From Corallococcus sp. (GTDB taxonomy: Bacteria; Bacillota; Clostridia; Christensenellales; CAG-314), in contig JAMPHX010000018.1 in assembly GCA_023663205.1 (NCBI GenBank), forward strand, positions 1-19,797: a stretch of DNA of 19,797 nucleotides, given 5' to 3'. Below are positions 7,425 through 15,149 of this stretch, piece after piece. The notes below the pieces were generated by a model. That model ran no database searches and had not been told where the DNA came from. It worked only from the letters and a program-made list of their open reading frames with translations. How positions within the stretch are numbered: position 1 is the stretch's first letter; each line of letters begins with the position of its first letter. Made by a program: the position numbers and the translations under genes.

Positions 7425-8614
7425 AATCGATAACAGAATTGTACAAAACGGGAATAGGTCCTTCCAGTTCGCACACAATGGGTCCGGTAAAAGCCGCTTT
7501 GCAATTTGCCGACGAACACCCCGATGCGGATTGCTTTGAGGTACAACTGTACGGTTCGCTTGCTTTGACCGGTAAGGGACACGGTACCGACAGGGCGCTT
7601 TCGAGGGCGTTTGCACCCAAAAAATCCGATATTGTTTTTGATGTAAAAACAAAGTGCCGACATCCCAACTCTATGGATTTTACCGCTTACTCGGGAGGCA
7701 AAAAGATAGGATTTGCGCGCGTAATAAGCATAGGCGGCGGCGATGTTGTTTTTGAAGGACGCAAAGCCAAGCAAACCGATGACGTATACCATTTGCGCAC
7801 GTTCAAACAGATAAAGGACTACTGCGAAAAAACCGGTATCAAACTGTGGCAGTATGCGGCGCAATGCGAGGGAGAGCAAATAACCGATTACCTTCGCAAA
7901 GTCTGGCGCAAAATGCTGCAAGCGGTAGAACAGGGGCTTGCTGCCGAAGGAACGCTGGAAGGCGGACTAAAAGTTTTGCGTCGTGCCAAAAAGTTGCTTA
8001 GGGCATTGCCTGACGAGGACGCTCAAACGCGCGAAAACAGGCTTGTAGCGGCTTACGCATTTGCCGTAAGCGAGCAGAACGCCGACGGCGGAGAGGTGGT
8101 TACGGCGCCTACGTGCGGCTCGTGCGGAGTGTTGCCCGCGGTATTCAAATACGTTTCCGAAACAAAAAATCTCGATGAAGAAACTGTTTTGCACGGATTG
8201 CTTACGGCAGGCATTGTGGGCAATTTGGTAAAACACAATGCGTCGATTTCGGGCGCTGAGTGCGGCTGTCAGGCGGAGATAGGCACCGCTTGCGCAATGG
8301 CGGCGGCGGGACTTGCGGAAATGTACGGAATGACAATAGAAGAAATAGAGTATTCCGCAGAAGTTGCCTTGGAACACCATTTGGGGCTTACCTGCGACCC
8401 TATCGGCGGTTTGGTGCAAATACCTTGTATCGAACGCAATGCGGTTGCGGCAATGCGCGCGATAAATGCCGTCAATCTTGCAACTTTCCTTGCCGACAGC
8501 GGCAAAATTTCGTTGGATACGGTAATAGAAACAATGTACGAAACGGGCAAAGATATTGCTGCCGGTTACCGCGAAACGGCATTGTCGGGGCTTGCAAAAC
8601 ATTACGAAGCGTGA
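7421..8614 (+). CDS. sdaA: L-serine dehydratase (iron-sulfur type), single chain
   Basis: A 397-residue protein joining the beta part (GIGPSSSHTMGPVKAA at 11-26) and the alpha part in one chain, as in E. coli SdaA but shorter. The alpha part has TAPTCGSCGVLPA and GAECGCQAEIG, and the cysteines expected to hold the [4Fe-4S] cluster align at 283, 325 and 336 (LTCDPIGGLVQIPCIERN). The enzyme turns L-serine into pyruvate and ammonia. The chain ends in KHYEA without the C-terminal cysteine tail known from some bacterial relatives. It has no ACT domain. GGAG lies just before the ATG. A HAD phosphatase follows 24 bases later. Confidence 0.93.
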   Translation: MKSITELYKTGIGPSSSHTMGPVKAALQFADEHPDADCFEVQLYGSLALTGKGHGTDRALSRAFAPKKSDIVFDVKTKCRHPNSMDFTAYSGGKKIGFARVISIGGGDVVFEGRKAKQTDDVYHLRTFKQIKDYCEKTGIKLWQYAAQCEGEQITDYLRKVWRKMLQAVEQGLAAEGTLEGGLKVLRRAKKLLRALPDEDAQTRENRLVAAYAFAVSEQNADGGEVVTAPTCGSCGVLPAVFKYVSETKNLDEETVLHGLLTAGIVGNLVKHNASISGAECGCQAEIGTACAMAAAGLAEMYGMTIEEIEYSAEVALEHHLGLTCDPIGGLVQIPCIERNAVAAMRAINAVNLATFLADSGKISLDTVIETMYETGKDIAAGYRETALSGLAKHYEA

Positions 8615-8638
8615 AATATCATTTTTGAGAGGAGTTGT

Positions 8639-9313
8639 ATGAAAGTAAAATGCGCGGTGTTTGACCTTGACGGAACACTGCTTAACACCCTTACGGATTT
8701 GACGCGCGCCGTCAATCACGCAATGGAAATAATGAACAAAACACGGTATTCGGAAAGCGAAGTTATGTCTATGGTAGGTAACGGCGTGGAAATGCTTATG
8801 AAACGCGCATTGAAATGTACCGATACGGACGTGGTAAAAACCGCCGTAGGTTTGTTTTCGGAATATTACGGAGAGCACGGGCAGGAAAACACAAAACCGT
8901 ATGACGGCATTTGCGGTATGCTGTCTGCGCTCAAAAAAGACGGGATTTTTGTAGGAGTATTTTCAAACAAACCCGATTTTGCAGTCAAAAAACTGTGTGC
9001 GCATTACTTTGCCGACCTTGTGGATTACGCAATGGGTACGGAAAACGGCAAGGCAAAAAAACCCGACCCCTTCGGCGTGCTCAAAATAATGTCGATGTGC
9101 GGCGCGACAACTCAAAACACCGTGTATATAGGCGACAGCGAAGTGGATATCGAAACGGCAAATAACGCGCAAGTGCCCTGTATCAGCGTCGGTTGGGGGT
9201 TCAAAACACGCAAGTTTTTGCAGGAACACGGCGCAATGTGCATAGCAGATACGCCGCTTGCCGTTGCGGAAGCAATTGCCCGATTTGGCAGATATCATTT
9301 TATTTGCGGATAA
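8639..9313 (+). CDS. HAD-family phosphatase, phosphoglycolate phosphatase-like
   Basis: A 224-residue HAD hydrolase with all four motifs: DLDGT with nucleophile Asp9 and acid Asp11, VFSNK (Ser109), the lysine of KKPDP (Lys141), and GDSEVD (165-170) for magnesium. The alpha-helical cap lies between motifs I and II, the layout of Gph and pyrophosphatase PpaX-like enzymes. Substrate cannot be fixed from sequence; 2-phosphoglycolate or pyrophosphate are typical for the group. GAGGAG lies 4 bases before the start. It is the last gene of its operon; the next gene has its own promoter at 9399-9427. Confidence 0.88.
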   Translation: MKVKCAVFDLDGTLLNTLTDLTRAVNHAMEIMNKTRYSESEVMSMVGNGVEMLMKRALKCTDTDVVKTAVGLFSEYYGEHGQENTKPYDGICGMLSALKKDGIFVGVFSNKPDFAVKKLCAHYFADLVDYAMGTENGKAKKPDPFGVLKIMSMCGATTQNTVYIGDSEVDIETANNAQVPCISVGWGFKTRKFLQEHGAMCIADTPLAVAEAIARFGRYHFICG

Positions 9314-9398
9314 TTTGCGCAGATTTGCATCTGTAAACAACTAAAATTCGTATGTCGGCAATATGTTAATGTAGATTGACGGTAAAATGCGTAATTTA

Positions 9399-9427
9399 TT
9401 GTAAAACAATGCAAAATGTGCTATTAT
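9399..9427 (+). promoter_or_regulatory. Sigma-A-like promoter of the yfbR-ATPase-S41 operon
   Basis: TTGTAA at 9399-9404 and TATTAT at 9422-9427 are spaced by 17 bases. The next start codon is 70 bases downstream. No strong terminator separates it from the HAD gene; only a 5-bp hairpin (CAGAT/ATCTG) near 9321-9334 is seen. Confidence 0.5.
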
Positions 9428-9497
9428 TTATGCAAGAGGTTTGTTGAAGCCGTCGCGCTTTTGACAATCCGAAGTACAACCGAAAAGCGAGGTACAA

Positions 9498-10076
9498 ATG
9501 TACAATTTTTTTGCATATCTCAACAGAATGAAACACATTAAGCGGTGGGGACTGATGTACTCGGCATTGCCCGAAAACATAATGGAACACAGTCAGCAGG
9601 CTGCCGTTATCGCTCACGCGCTTGCAACCATTGCAAACGTATATTACGGCGGAAGTTACAACGCCGACCGTATTGCCGTCTACGCGCTGTTTCACGAAAC
9701 AAGCGAGGTTATGACGGGAGATTTGCCTACGCCTATCAAGTATTTCAATCCCGAAATACGCGACTCCTACAAAGATATAGAACGGCTTGCAAACGACAAG
9801 TTGCTTTCTCATCTTCCGCAGGAACTCAAAGGAGAGTATCAATCGGTAATTTTCGGCGGAAGCGCAGAGGAACGCAAACTTGTAAAGTGCGCCGACAAAA
9901 TATGCGCTTATGTCAAATGTATTGACGAACTCAAAATGGGCAACGGCGAATTTGCCAAAGCAAAAAATACCATCAAGGCGGAAATTGATTCGTATTCGCT
10001 GCCCGAGGTAAAGTATTTTATGGAAAATTTTGTCAAGGCATTTGAATTGACTTTGGACGAAATGGAAAAGATATGA
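9498..10076 (+). CDS. YfbR-like HD-domain 5'-deoxynucleotidase with HE in place of HD
   Basis: A 192-residue protein collinear with E. coli YfbR: FFAYLNRMKHIKRW at the start (Arg16, Trp17), EHS with metal ligand His31, then HETSE at 66-70, GDLPTPIKYFN with Asp75, and KCADKICAYVKC with Asp133. YfbR removes the 5'-phosphate from deoxynucleoside monophosphates using a divalent metal held by H, HD and D. Here the aspartate of the HD pair is glutamate (codon GAA at 9694-9696), so metal binding may be altered though not necessarily lost; all other expected residues are present. GAGGTACAA precedes the ATG. The stop overlaps the next start as ATGA. Confidence 0.9.
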   Translation: MYNFFAYLNRMKHIKRWGLMYSALPENIMEHSQQAAVIAHALATIANVYYGGSYNADRIAVYALFHETSEVMTGDLPTPIKYFNPEIRDSYKDIERLANDKLLSHLPQELKGEYQSVIFGGSAEERKLVKCADKICAYVKCIDELKMGNGEFAKAKNTIKAEIDSYSLPEVKYFMENFVKAFELTLDEMEKI

Positions 10077-10756
10077 TAGAATTTGTAAACGTCGGCAAAC
10101 GCTATCACTACGACCAAACGCCGACGGTGGAAAATTTTACTTTCACAACGTCCGAGCGCGTTACCACCGTGTTGATGGATATTCAAAGCGGCAAAACCAC
10201 GCTGTGCAAATTGCTCCTCGGTTTGGAAAACGCCGATTGCGGTTCCATTGTCGTGGACGGCGTAAATATTTCGGAAACGGATGACAAAAACAAAAGCATA
10301 GCGTATCTTTCGGAAAATATGCTGTTGTTTGAAAACAAATCGGTTTTGTACAATGTAATGTATCCGCTCAAAATACGCGGAATAAACAAAAGCCCTGCCG
10401 AGATAAAGGCAAAAGAAGCCATTGACGCAATTGGACTTTGCAGTATGGCCAACGAAAAAGTCAAAAACCTTGCGTCGGAAGAACGGGTAAAGACCGTGCT
10501 CGCGCGTCTTTTGGTACGTAAACCGCAAACGGTAATTTTGGACGATTTTTTCAATTGCTGCGATGCGGACGGATTGCTTCAAACAAAACAGTTGTTGCAC
10601 TCTCTCGGATGCGAGGTGCTGCAATTTACAAGTAACGTAGATTACGCTTACGGCGACGTCGCTGTGTACAAAGACGGATTTGTTTACAGAGGCGACGCAG
10701 ACGGAGCGAGAAAAGCAATATCAAATCTTTTGTGGTTATACAATATAAAGGAGTAG
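10073..10756 (+). CDS. Degenerate ABC-type ATP-binding protein
   Basis: A 227-residue protein with the length and order of an ABC transporter nucleotide-binding domain, but with most catalytic motifs changed. Walker A reads MDIQSGKTT instead of GPSGSGKST: the first glycine is lost, the lysine kept. The Q-loop glutamine is Glu (AYLSENMLLF). The LSGGQ signature is LASEE. Walker B keeps its aspartate but the catalytic Glu is Asp (VILDDF), and the H-loop histidine is replaced (FTSNVD). Flanking sequence such as GLENADCGSIVVDGVNIS and VLARLLVRKP is typical of the family. No permease gene is nearby. It may bind nucleotide without efficient hydrolysis, and act as a regulator rather than a pump; this is inference. 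It overlaps yfbR by 4 bases and is 3 bases from the S41 gene. Confidence 0.8.
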   Translation: MIEFVNVGKRYHYDQTPTVENFTFTTSERVTTVLMDIQSGKTTLCKLLLGLENADCGSIVVDGVNISETDDKNKSIAYLSENMLLFENKSVLYNVMYPLKIRGINKSPAEIKAKEAIDAIGLCSMANEKVKNLASEERVKTVLARLLVRKPQTVILDDFFNCCDADGLLQTKQLLHSLGCEVLQFTSNVDYAYGDVAVYKDGFVYRGDADGARKAISNLLWLYNIKE

Positions 10757-10759
10757 AAT

Positions 10760-12364
10760 ATGGGTAATTACCAAAGCGAAGATTTTTTCGGAGAAGAATA
10801 CGAAAAGAAACAGCAAGAACAGGCGGAACAGCAAAATCAACAGCAGGAACAAAGCAACGAAACAATAAACGCTCAATCATCCGATAGGTTTTCCTTAAAG
10901 GTCGACCAATGGCATTCGGGCGGTTCGGGCGGCGGAGGCGGAGTTACTCAGCAGCAACCCAACCGCAAAGTTACCGTTGCCGTTATTGCAGTTGCAATGG
11001 TAATGGTGTTTATTTTCGGATTTTTGTTTGCTTCGCTGTTTGTCAACGGCAAAGTAAAGGTTTTGTCGGAAGTTATCAATACCATTGAAAACAAATATCT
11101 CAACGGCGAAAAACTGACCGAGGAAGATTGGATTGCAATAATCGAAGCGGGCGGAACGGCAATGTTTCAGGAAACTGATAGATACGGTATGTTGCTTTCC
11201 CCGCAAAGCGCGTACGATTTGATATATCCCAAGGAAGAAGAACCGTCGCCCAACGGTTACTTCGGGTTCGGTTACCAAGCGGTAAAATACATGGGATTGT
11301 TTGTAAACGACGTTTCCGTAGACAGTTCTGCATACGGTAAATTGCAGCCGTACGACTTTATTGTCAAACTGGACAATATGACGGATGCATACGGAAACAC
11401 CGTTGCGGGCGGTTCGCTTGTCCTTGACAACGTATCGACGGAAACAATGGAAAACGCCGTAGACAGCGCAAACGCCATGACCGTCACGGTATTGCGCGAC
11501 GGCGAATTGTATATCTACGATTTGCAGCGCGGAAACATAGGCAGTCGCAACAACCAAACAGACCAATTTGCTTTTGTAACATACTATTTCGGAGCAAACA
11601 ATACCAACGCCTCGACCTCTCCGGAAAACGGCGCGGCGGTTTCCACAGTGGAACAACGCAAGTTGGCGCAACTTCCCGCCGATGTAGGGTATATTCATCT
11701 AAACGAATATTCGCAGTTTGACAACGGCACAAGTTGCGACTTCGAAGTAAAAACTGCTCTCGATAAATTCAAGGCAAGCGGCAAAACAAAACTCGTGTTG
11801 GATTTGAAGGGTAACCCCGGCGGTTATGTAAATTTGGCTGCAAACATAATAGGTTTGCTTGCCGATACGGAAAGAGCCGATTTGAAAGACAAAGACGGCG
11901 GAATATTGGCGGCTTCATTGGAAGACCGAAACGGCAGAAAGAACTATTATTACGCCGAACCGTCATACTGCAAATATTCCGATTACTTTGAAATGCCCGT
12001 TGACGGCGGCAAAAAGAACATAGTCATTTGGACGGACGGCGGCAGTGCAAGCGCCAGCGAACTTACAACCGGCGCATTGTTGGATTACGGCACGGCTATT
12101 CAGATGGGGCAAACAACCTACGGCAAAGGCATTGCGCAATCGGTGGAACCCATTATCAAAGCAACCGGTACCGTAATTAACAATGACGGGAAAAAGGACA
12201 CATTTTATTGGTGCGTGTACTACACTTCGTCCATGTATTATTCTCCGCTTGCTACCTCAAAGGAAGATAATATTCACGGCAAGGGGTATACGCCTGCCGC
12301 TCCGTACAACAATTTGGATACTTACCAAAAATTGGTAGATGCCACTGCAAATTATTGGAATTGA
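10760..12364 (+). CDS. Membrane-anchored S41-family serine protease (C-terminal processing peptidase-like)
   Basis: A 534-residue protein. The first 50 residues are rich in Gln and Glu, followed by a Gly-rich stretch (53-61) and one membrane helix at about 71-95, so the protease part should lie outside. A divergent PDZ-like section (about 165-260) precedes the S41 core. The catalytic triad of the CtpB type is visible: Ser431 in GGSASASE, Lys456 in TYGKG and Gln460, with the same 25-residue spacing. DLKGNPGG is the usual substrate-groove motif. AAGGAG lies 6 bases before the ATG. The cytoplasmic Q-rich tail is unusual for the family. Relatives trim the C-termini of secreted proteins or cleave sporulation signalling proteins; the target here is unknown. 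Confidence 0.9.
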   Translation: MGNYQSEDFFGEEYEKKQQEQAEQQNQQQEQSNETINAQSSDRFSLKVDQWHSGGSGGGGGVTQQQPNRKVTVAVIAVAMVMVFIFGFLFASLFVNGKVKVLSEVINTIENKYLNGEKLTEEDWIAIIEAGGTAMFQETDRYGMLLSPQSAYDLIYPKEEEPSPNGYFGFGYQAVKYMGLFVNDVSVDSSAYGKLQPYDFIVKLDNMTDAYGNTVAGGSLVLDNVSTETMENAVDSANAMTVTVLRDGELYIYDLQRGNIGSRNNQTDQFAFVTYYFGANNTNASTSPENGAAVSTVEQRKLAQLPADVGYIHLNEYSQFDNGTSCDFEVKTALDKFKASGKTKLVLDLKGNPGGYVNLAANIIGLLADTERADLKDKDGGILAASLEDRNGRKNYYYAEPSYCKYSDYFEMPVDGGKKNIVIWTDGGSASASELTTGALLDYGTAIQMGQTTYGKGIAQSVEPIIKATGTVINNDGKKDTFYWCVYYTSSMYYSPLATSKEDNIHGKGYTPAAPYNNLDTYQKLVDATANYWN

Positions 12365-12820
12365 CAGTGTGTCGGCGCGGTCGGTTTTGGGGTAAATGAA
12401 CAGTGCCGTTTGCGGCGGCGGAATTTGAACACGGTTTCCGCAGTATGCTGCGTATATTGCGATTGCGGAGTAAATACAAGTGCAATATTACGGCGCGCCT
12501 GACGCAACCTATCAAATCCGAGCGTGAACATACACAGTAAATAAGCGCAAACGCGGCGGGATATTTCCGCCGCGTTTATTTTGTGCGTCAAATTTCGTCG
12601 CAGTTTGCGCATTTGCGTTTATGTGTGAGCATACGTTCATTTGAGCATATGCCGATATCTAAAACAAATGTATAAAACAAAATGTATTTTGCTCGCAATT
12701 AACGTCGTTTGCAAATACGTCAAACTCTTTTTGCAACTAACACCGTAACATCTGCGGCAAATATTGCCCGTAACGCGGTTTTCCTGCAATTACACGGACA
12801 AATTCCACCTGTTTATCGGA
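12365..12820. other. Gene-free convergent intergenic region
   Basis: The stretch lies between the S41 gene (plus) and a small minus-strand gene. The only strong element is the hairpin at 12549-12577. Frames on either strand are short and unlike any protein I know. About 185 bases separate the S41 stop from the hairpin, longer than usual. Confidence 0.5.
12549..12583 (+). terminator. Rho-independent terminator after the S41 operon
   Basis: AAACGCGGCGG (12549-12559) and CCGCCGCGTTT (12567-12577) form a perfect 11-bp GC-rich stem with a 7-base loop, followed by ATTTTG. It also lies 3' of the convergent minus-strand gene and may work for it, although the T tail is poorer on that side. Confidence 0.75.
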
Positions 12821-13165
12821 TTACAATTTGAGCAACTGTTCCAACAATCCGTTTAGGCGTTGTTTTTGTTCGGAATTTAGCAGCGGCGATACGCGTTTGG
12901 CAAAGGCTATCAGTTGGTCGTTTGTAAGTTGTCCGCGCGCCTTTTGTTCTATCACATTATTTACGATGTCGTTTACAAGTTGACCTTCGCCCGCCTTTTC
13001 GTACTTTTTGGCAATTTGTTTCATTTCCTCTATGCGTCGGTTGATTTCCTGTTCGGAAGGTTTTGCGTCGGGTTGTTTTGCAGTTTCTTTATTTTCCGTC
13101 GGGCGTTCGTTTTCTTTGTACCCGTATCTGTTTTCGTAAAAAAAATTGCGTGGGTCTTGGGACAT
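12821..13165 (-). CDS. Small charged helical protein, function unknown
   Basis: A 114-residue protein that I do not recognise. AAAGGAG lies 8 bases before the ATG at 13165. The N-terminal third is polar and low-complexity (RNFFYENRYGYKENERPTEN, then Lys/Glu/Pro-rich). From residue 38 on it is predicted helical: EINRRIEEMKQIAKKYEKAG, then VNDIVNNVIEQ and a C-terminal amphipathic section ending NGLLEQLLKL. No membrane segment or signal peptide is seen, so it should be cytoplasmic. It is divergent from the gene at 13294 with 128 bases between the starts, suggesting shared control. Confidence 0.7.
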   Translation of the reverse strand: MSQDPRNFFYENRYGYKENERPTENKETAKQPDAKPSEQEINRRIEEMKQIAKKYEKAGEGQLVNDIVNNVIEQKARGQLTNDQLIAFAKRVSPLLNSEQKQRLNGLLEQLLKL

Positions 13166-13197
13166 TTTTCTGCTCCTTTAAGTAATTTTTGACACTA

Positions 13198-13225
13198 ATT
13201 AAATATATGTCGGCATATATTACAA
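13198..13225 (-). promoter_or_regulatory. Possible promoter for the small charged protein
   Basis: On the minus strand TTGTAA (complement of 13220-13225) and TTTAAT (complement of 13198-13203) are spaced by 16 bases, 32 bases from the start codon. On the plus strand TACAAT at 13221-13226 overlaps the same site and could be the -10 box of the divergent gene, but its -35 is poor. Confidence 0.4.
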
Positions 13226-13293
13226 TATACGCACGCCAAAGACGTGTTGTGACGGCTTTGCATTTGCGTAAATGCGTTTGGAAGGGGGAATTT

Positions 13294-13746
13294 ATGAATT
13301 TAACCACGGTTGCTTTGCTGTTTATTGCAATGCAACTTTTGGGCGGCAAAAACGGCAAACCTTCCGACAAAAGCAAGCAATCATTCAATGCAGACTCTTT
13401 CAGGGGTATACTTTCCGACGACACGCAAAGTCTTATCGACAGCATAGGCAAACTGCGCGACCCCGATACGCCTAACGAGGACAAAACGGGCGCAATACTC
13501 AGCATGGTAACAAACCCTGCCGTGATGAACTTTGCAAGCGGACTGTTTGGCGGGGCAAATCGGCAAAGTCCAACCTCAAACGAAACAAAACCGACGCCCG
13601 ACGTTAACGACGAGGGGTATGCATTTGAAAGCCCGTCGGAAGACGCGCGCGAGTTTTTCAAACCTGTGGAAAACATCGCCGGTACGGAAGCGTCGCACAA
13701 ACTTTACGAATTGTACGACAACTGGTATTGCAAGAAGCGCAGTTGA
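13294..13746 (+). CDS. Small protein with hydrophobic N-terminus, function unknown
   Basis: A 150-residue protein that I do not recognise. The ATG at 13294 is preceded by GGAAGGGGG at a good distance; the longer frame from 13189 runs through the promoter region and lacks such a site. Residues 2-17 (NLTTVALLFIAMQLLGG) are hydrophobic, a short membrane anchor or a buried helix. Two helical stretches follow (about 33-53 and 64-87), then a Ser/Pro/Thr-rich linker and a distinct C-terminal block, EFFKPVENIAG with KLYELYDNWY, that looks conserved. It is divergent from the small charged protein; the two may act together, which is inference from position. Confidence 0.7.
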   Translation: MNLTTVALLFIAMQLLGGKNGKPSDKSKQSFNADSFRGILSDDTQSLIDSIGKLRDPDTPNEDKTGAILSMVTNPAVMNFASGLFGGANRQSPTSNETKPTPDVNDEGYAFESPSEDAREFFKPVENIAGTEASHKLYELYDNWYCKKRS

Positions 13747-14286
13747 CGGTGCGTCGGGCAAACTATTATTGCATGCGGCGTGTGGAATACTCGACGGAAA
13801 GGCGCATATCGTCTTATCTTTGCAAAACCGATTCGGCAATTATAACTGTACAAACCTTACGTCGATAATATTCGATACGGGCGGTAAATGCCATACAATC
13901 GGTTTTGCGGCATTTTATCTGTGCGGTTTTTGCAGAACATAATTTGCCGTATTTGTTTGCCGGCATTATGCTTTTTTGCGCAATGCCTTATTTTCCGATG
14001 CGTACATTAGGTATGCGTTGATGAAAATACTGCGCAACTGTGTCTGCCCGAATAACAAAACTCGGTTGATAAATTTTGTTACGTCAAAATTGCTGTACGT
14101 AATATTAAACGCGTATCTCGCAAGTAAAGACTCAGCGAGATACGCGTTGTTTTAGGTGAATTTTTTTGGGTTGTACAAATATTCGTTAAACCGTCGGTTT
14201 GATACTGTAAAACAAATAAATATCTTTCAATGCTTAAAGCGGAGCAGATTTGCACTCGGCAATTTGCATTGCGGATTTGTAAAAGA
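13747..14286. other. Gene-free convergent intergenic region
   Basis: There are 540 bases without a supported gene, between the small plus-strand gene and the acetyltransferase on the minus strand. It contains a strong hairpin at 14108-14148 and weaker inverted repeats (AAATGCC at 13886-13892 with GGCATTT at 13909-13915; GGCATT and AATGCC near 13962-13987). No tRNA or known RNA motif was recognised. Confidence 0.5.
14108..14154. terminator. Bidirectional terminator hairpin
   Basis: AACGCGTATCTCGC (14108-14121) and GCGAGATACGCGTT (14135-14148) form a perfect 14-bp stem with a 13-base loop. GTTTT follows on the plus strand and TTTAATATT on the minus strand. It lies between convergent genes and can end both, though it is about 360 bases from the plus-strand stop and 140 bases from the minus-strand stop. 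Confidence 0.65.
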
Positions 14287-14856
14287 TTATTGCAGATAGG
14301 GCGTGGAATTCAGTACCGCTATGTATTGCAGTTCGGGGATTTTCTCTCCCGACCGAGATTGAAACATACCGTATTTTACAAACGTAAATCCGCATTTTTC
14401 TATTACGCGCTTGCTGCGGAAGTTTTCGGTAAAGTGTCCAACCGTCAAGATGTCTACGGCATTGCGGCGCGCAAGATAGTCTATTACTCCTTTTACCGCT
14501 TCGGTCATCAGTCCGTTGCCCCAGTAGTCTTTGGACAGGACATAACCTATTTCGGCGCACCTCAGGTGGCGGTAGTTTGTATCGGTTTGAGCCCAACTGT
14601 CGTGCAATCCTACGGAACCTATTACTTTGCCGTTTTGCCTGTATACAATTGCCAATACGTTTCCGCTTTTGATAAACATATCAAGCACTTGGGCGGTTTC
14701 TTCCTTGGATTTGTGATGTGTCCATCCCGCCGCTTCGCCCACGCCCTCGACTTTGGCGTATTCGTAAAGGTCGTCTATATCCGACGTTTTGAATGGACGC
14801 AGGCAGAGCCGCGCTGTTTCTATTGTAATGCTGTCTGTTTTTAGTGTTTCGTTCAT
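14287..14856 (-). CDS. GNAT-family N-acetyltransferase (RimJ/RimL-like)
   Basis: A 189-residue protein. It opens with the group's ETARLCLRPFKTSDIDDLY. It has GKVIGSVGLHD in the central strand, AEIGYVLSKDYWGNGLMTEA (101-120) as the acetyl-CoA-binding loop and helix, and N145 with the S148-RVIEKCGF block typical of the Acetyltransf_3 branch. It moves an acetyl group from acetyl-CoA to an amine, possibly a protein N-terminus or a small molecule; the substrate is not readable. No clear ribosome binding site precedes the ATG at 14856, so translation may depend on the XRE gene whose stop is 41 bases upstream. Confidence 0.88.
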   Translation of the reverse strand: MNETLKTDSITIETARLCLRPFKTSDIDDLYEYAKVEGVGEAAGWTHHKSKEETAQVLDMFIKSGNVLAIVYRQNGKVIGSVGLHDSWAQTDTNYRHLRCAEIGYVLSKDYWGNGLMTEAVKGVIDYLARRNAVDILTVGHFTENFRSKRVIEKCGFTFVKYGMFQSRSGEKIPELQYIAVLNSTPYLQ

Positions 14857-14897
14857 AACGGTAATTTTGTGTTGCGGATATGTGTACTTCCGATTGT

Positions 14898-15086
14898 TTA
14901 GGGTACGTCGGTAATTCCGAGTAGGTAATCCGAAGAAATATCAAGAGCACGTTGCAGTTTTTCCAAAGTTTCGATTCGAGGCATTTTGTCGGTAGTGCAG
15001 TATTGAGTAATCATTTCGGGAGTTACCCCTATTTTACGAGATAATTCAACGGTGTTTAATCCGCTTTGTTTTATTTCTTCTCTCAA
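14898..15086 (-). CDS. Short XRE-type helix-turn-helix protein without an ATG start
   Basis: At least 62 residues forming a nearly complete helix-turn-helix: VELSRKIGVTPEMITQY, then MPRIETLEKLQRALDISSDY and LLGI at the end. The domain normally starts a few residues earlier, and the frame does continue upstream as NIPKRLREEIKQS. There is no ATG or GTG there: only a TTG at 15084-15086 and an ACG at 15105-15107 where a start would fit best, and no good ribosome binding site. The open frame runs back, in phase, to the stop codon of the aminopeptidase at 15150-15152. It may be a small regulator with a weak start, or a gene losing its start. The coordinates use the TTG. Confidence 0.6.
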   Translation of the reverse strand: MREEIKQSGLNTVELSRKIGVTPEMITQYCTTDKMPRIETLEKLQRALDISSDYLLGITDVP

Positions 15087-15149
15087 ACGCTTTGGAATGT
15101 TGTTCGTTTTATAATCGGCAGTTACAATTTGACAGATGGAAGTTTGACT

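Noticed and set aside
6711..7652. 313-residue minus-strand frame across the esterase, dtd and sdaA genes
   Set aside because: It lies opposite three well-identified genes and has no recognisable domain; codon bias of the true genes explains it.
7967..8878. 303-residue minus-strand frame across sdaA and the HAD gene
   Set aside because: Antisense shadow with low-quality composition (many His, Phe, Arg) and no family resemblance.
10073..10756. Part of an ABC transporter
   Set aside because: No permease or binding-protein gene is nearby and the catalytic motifs are degenerate.
10895..11698. 267-residue minus-strand frame inside the S41 gene
   Set aside because: Antisense to a protease with a complete catalytic triad; no independent support.
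14230..14844. 204-residue plus-strand frame opposite the acetyltransferase
   Set aside because: The minus-strand GNAT motifs are clear; the plus frame is their shadow.
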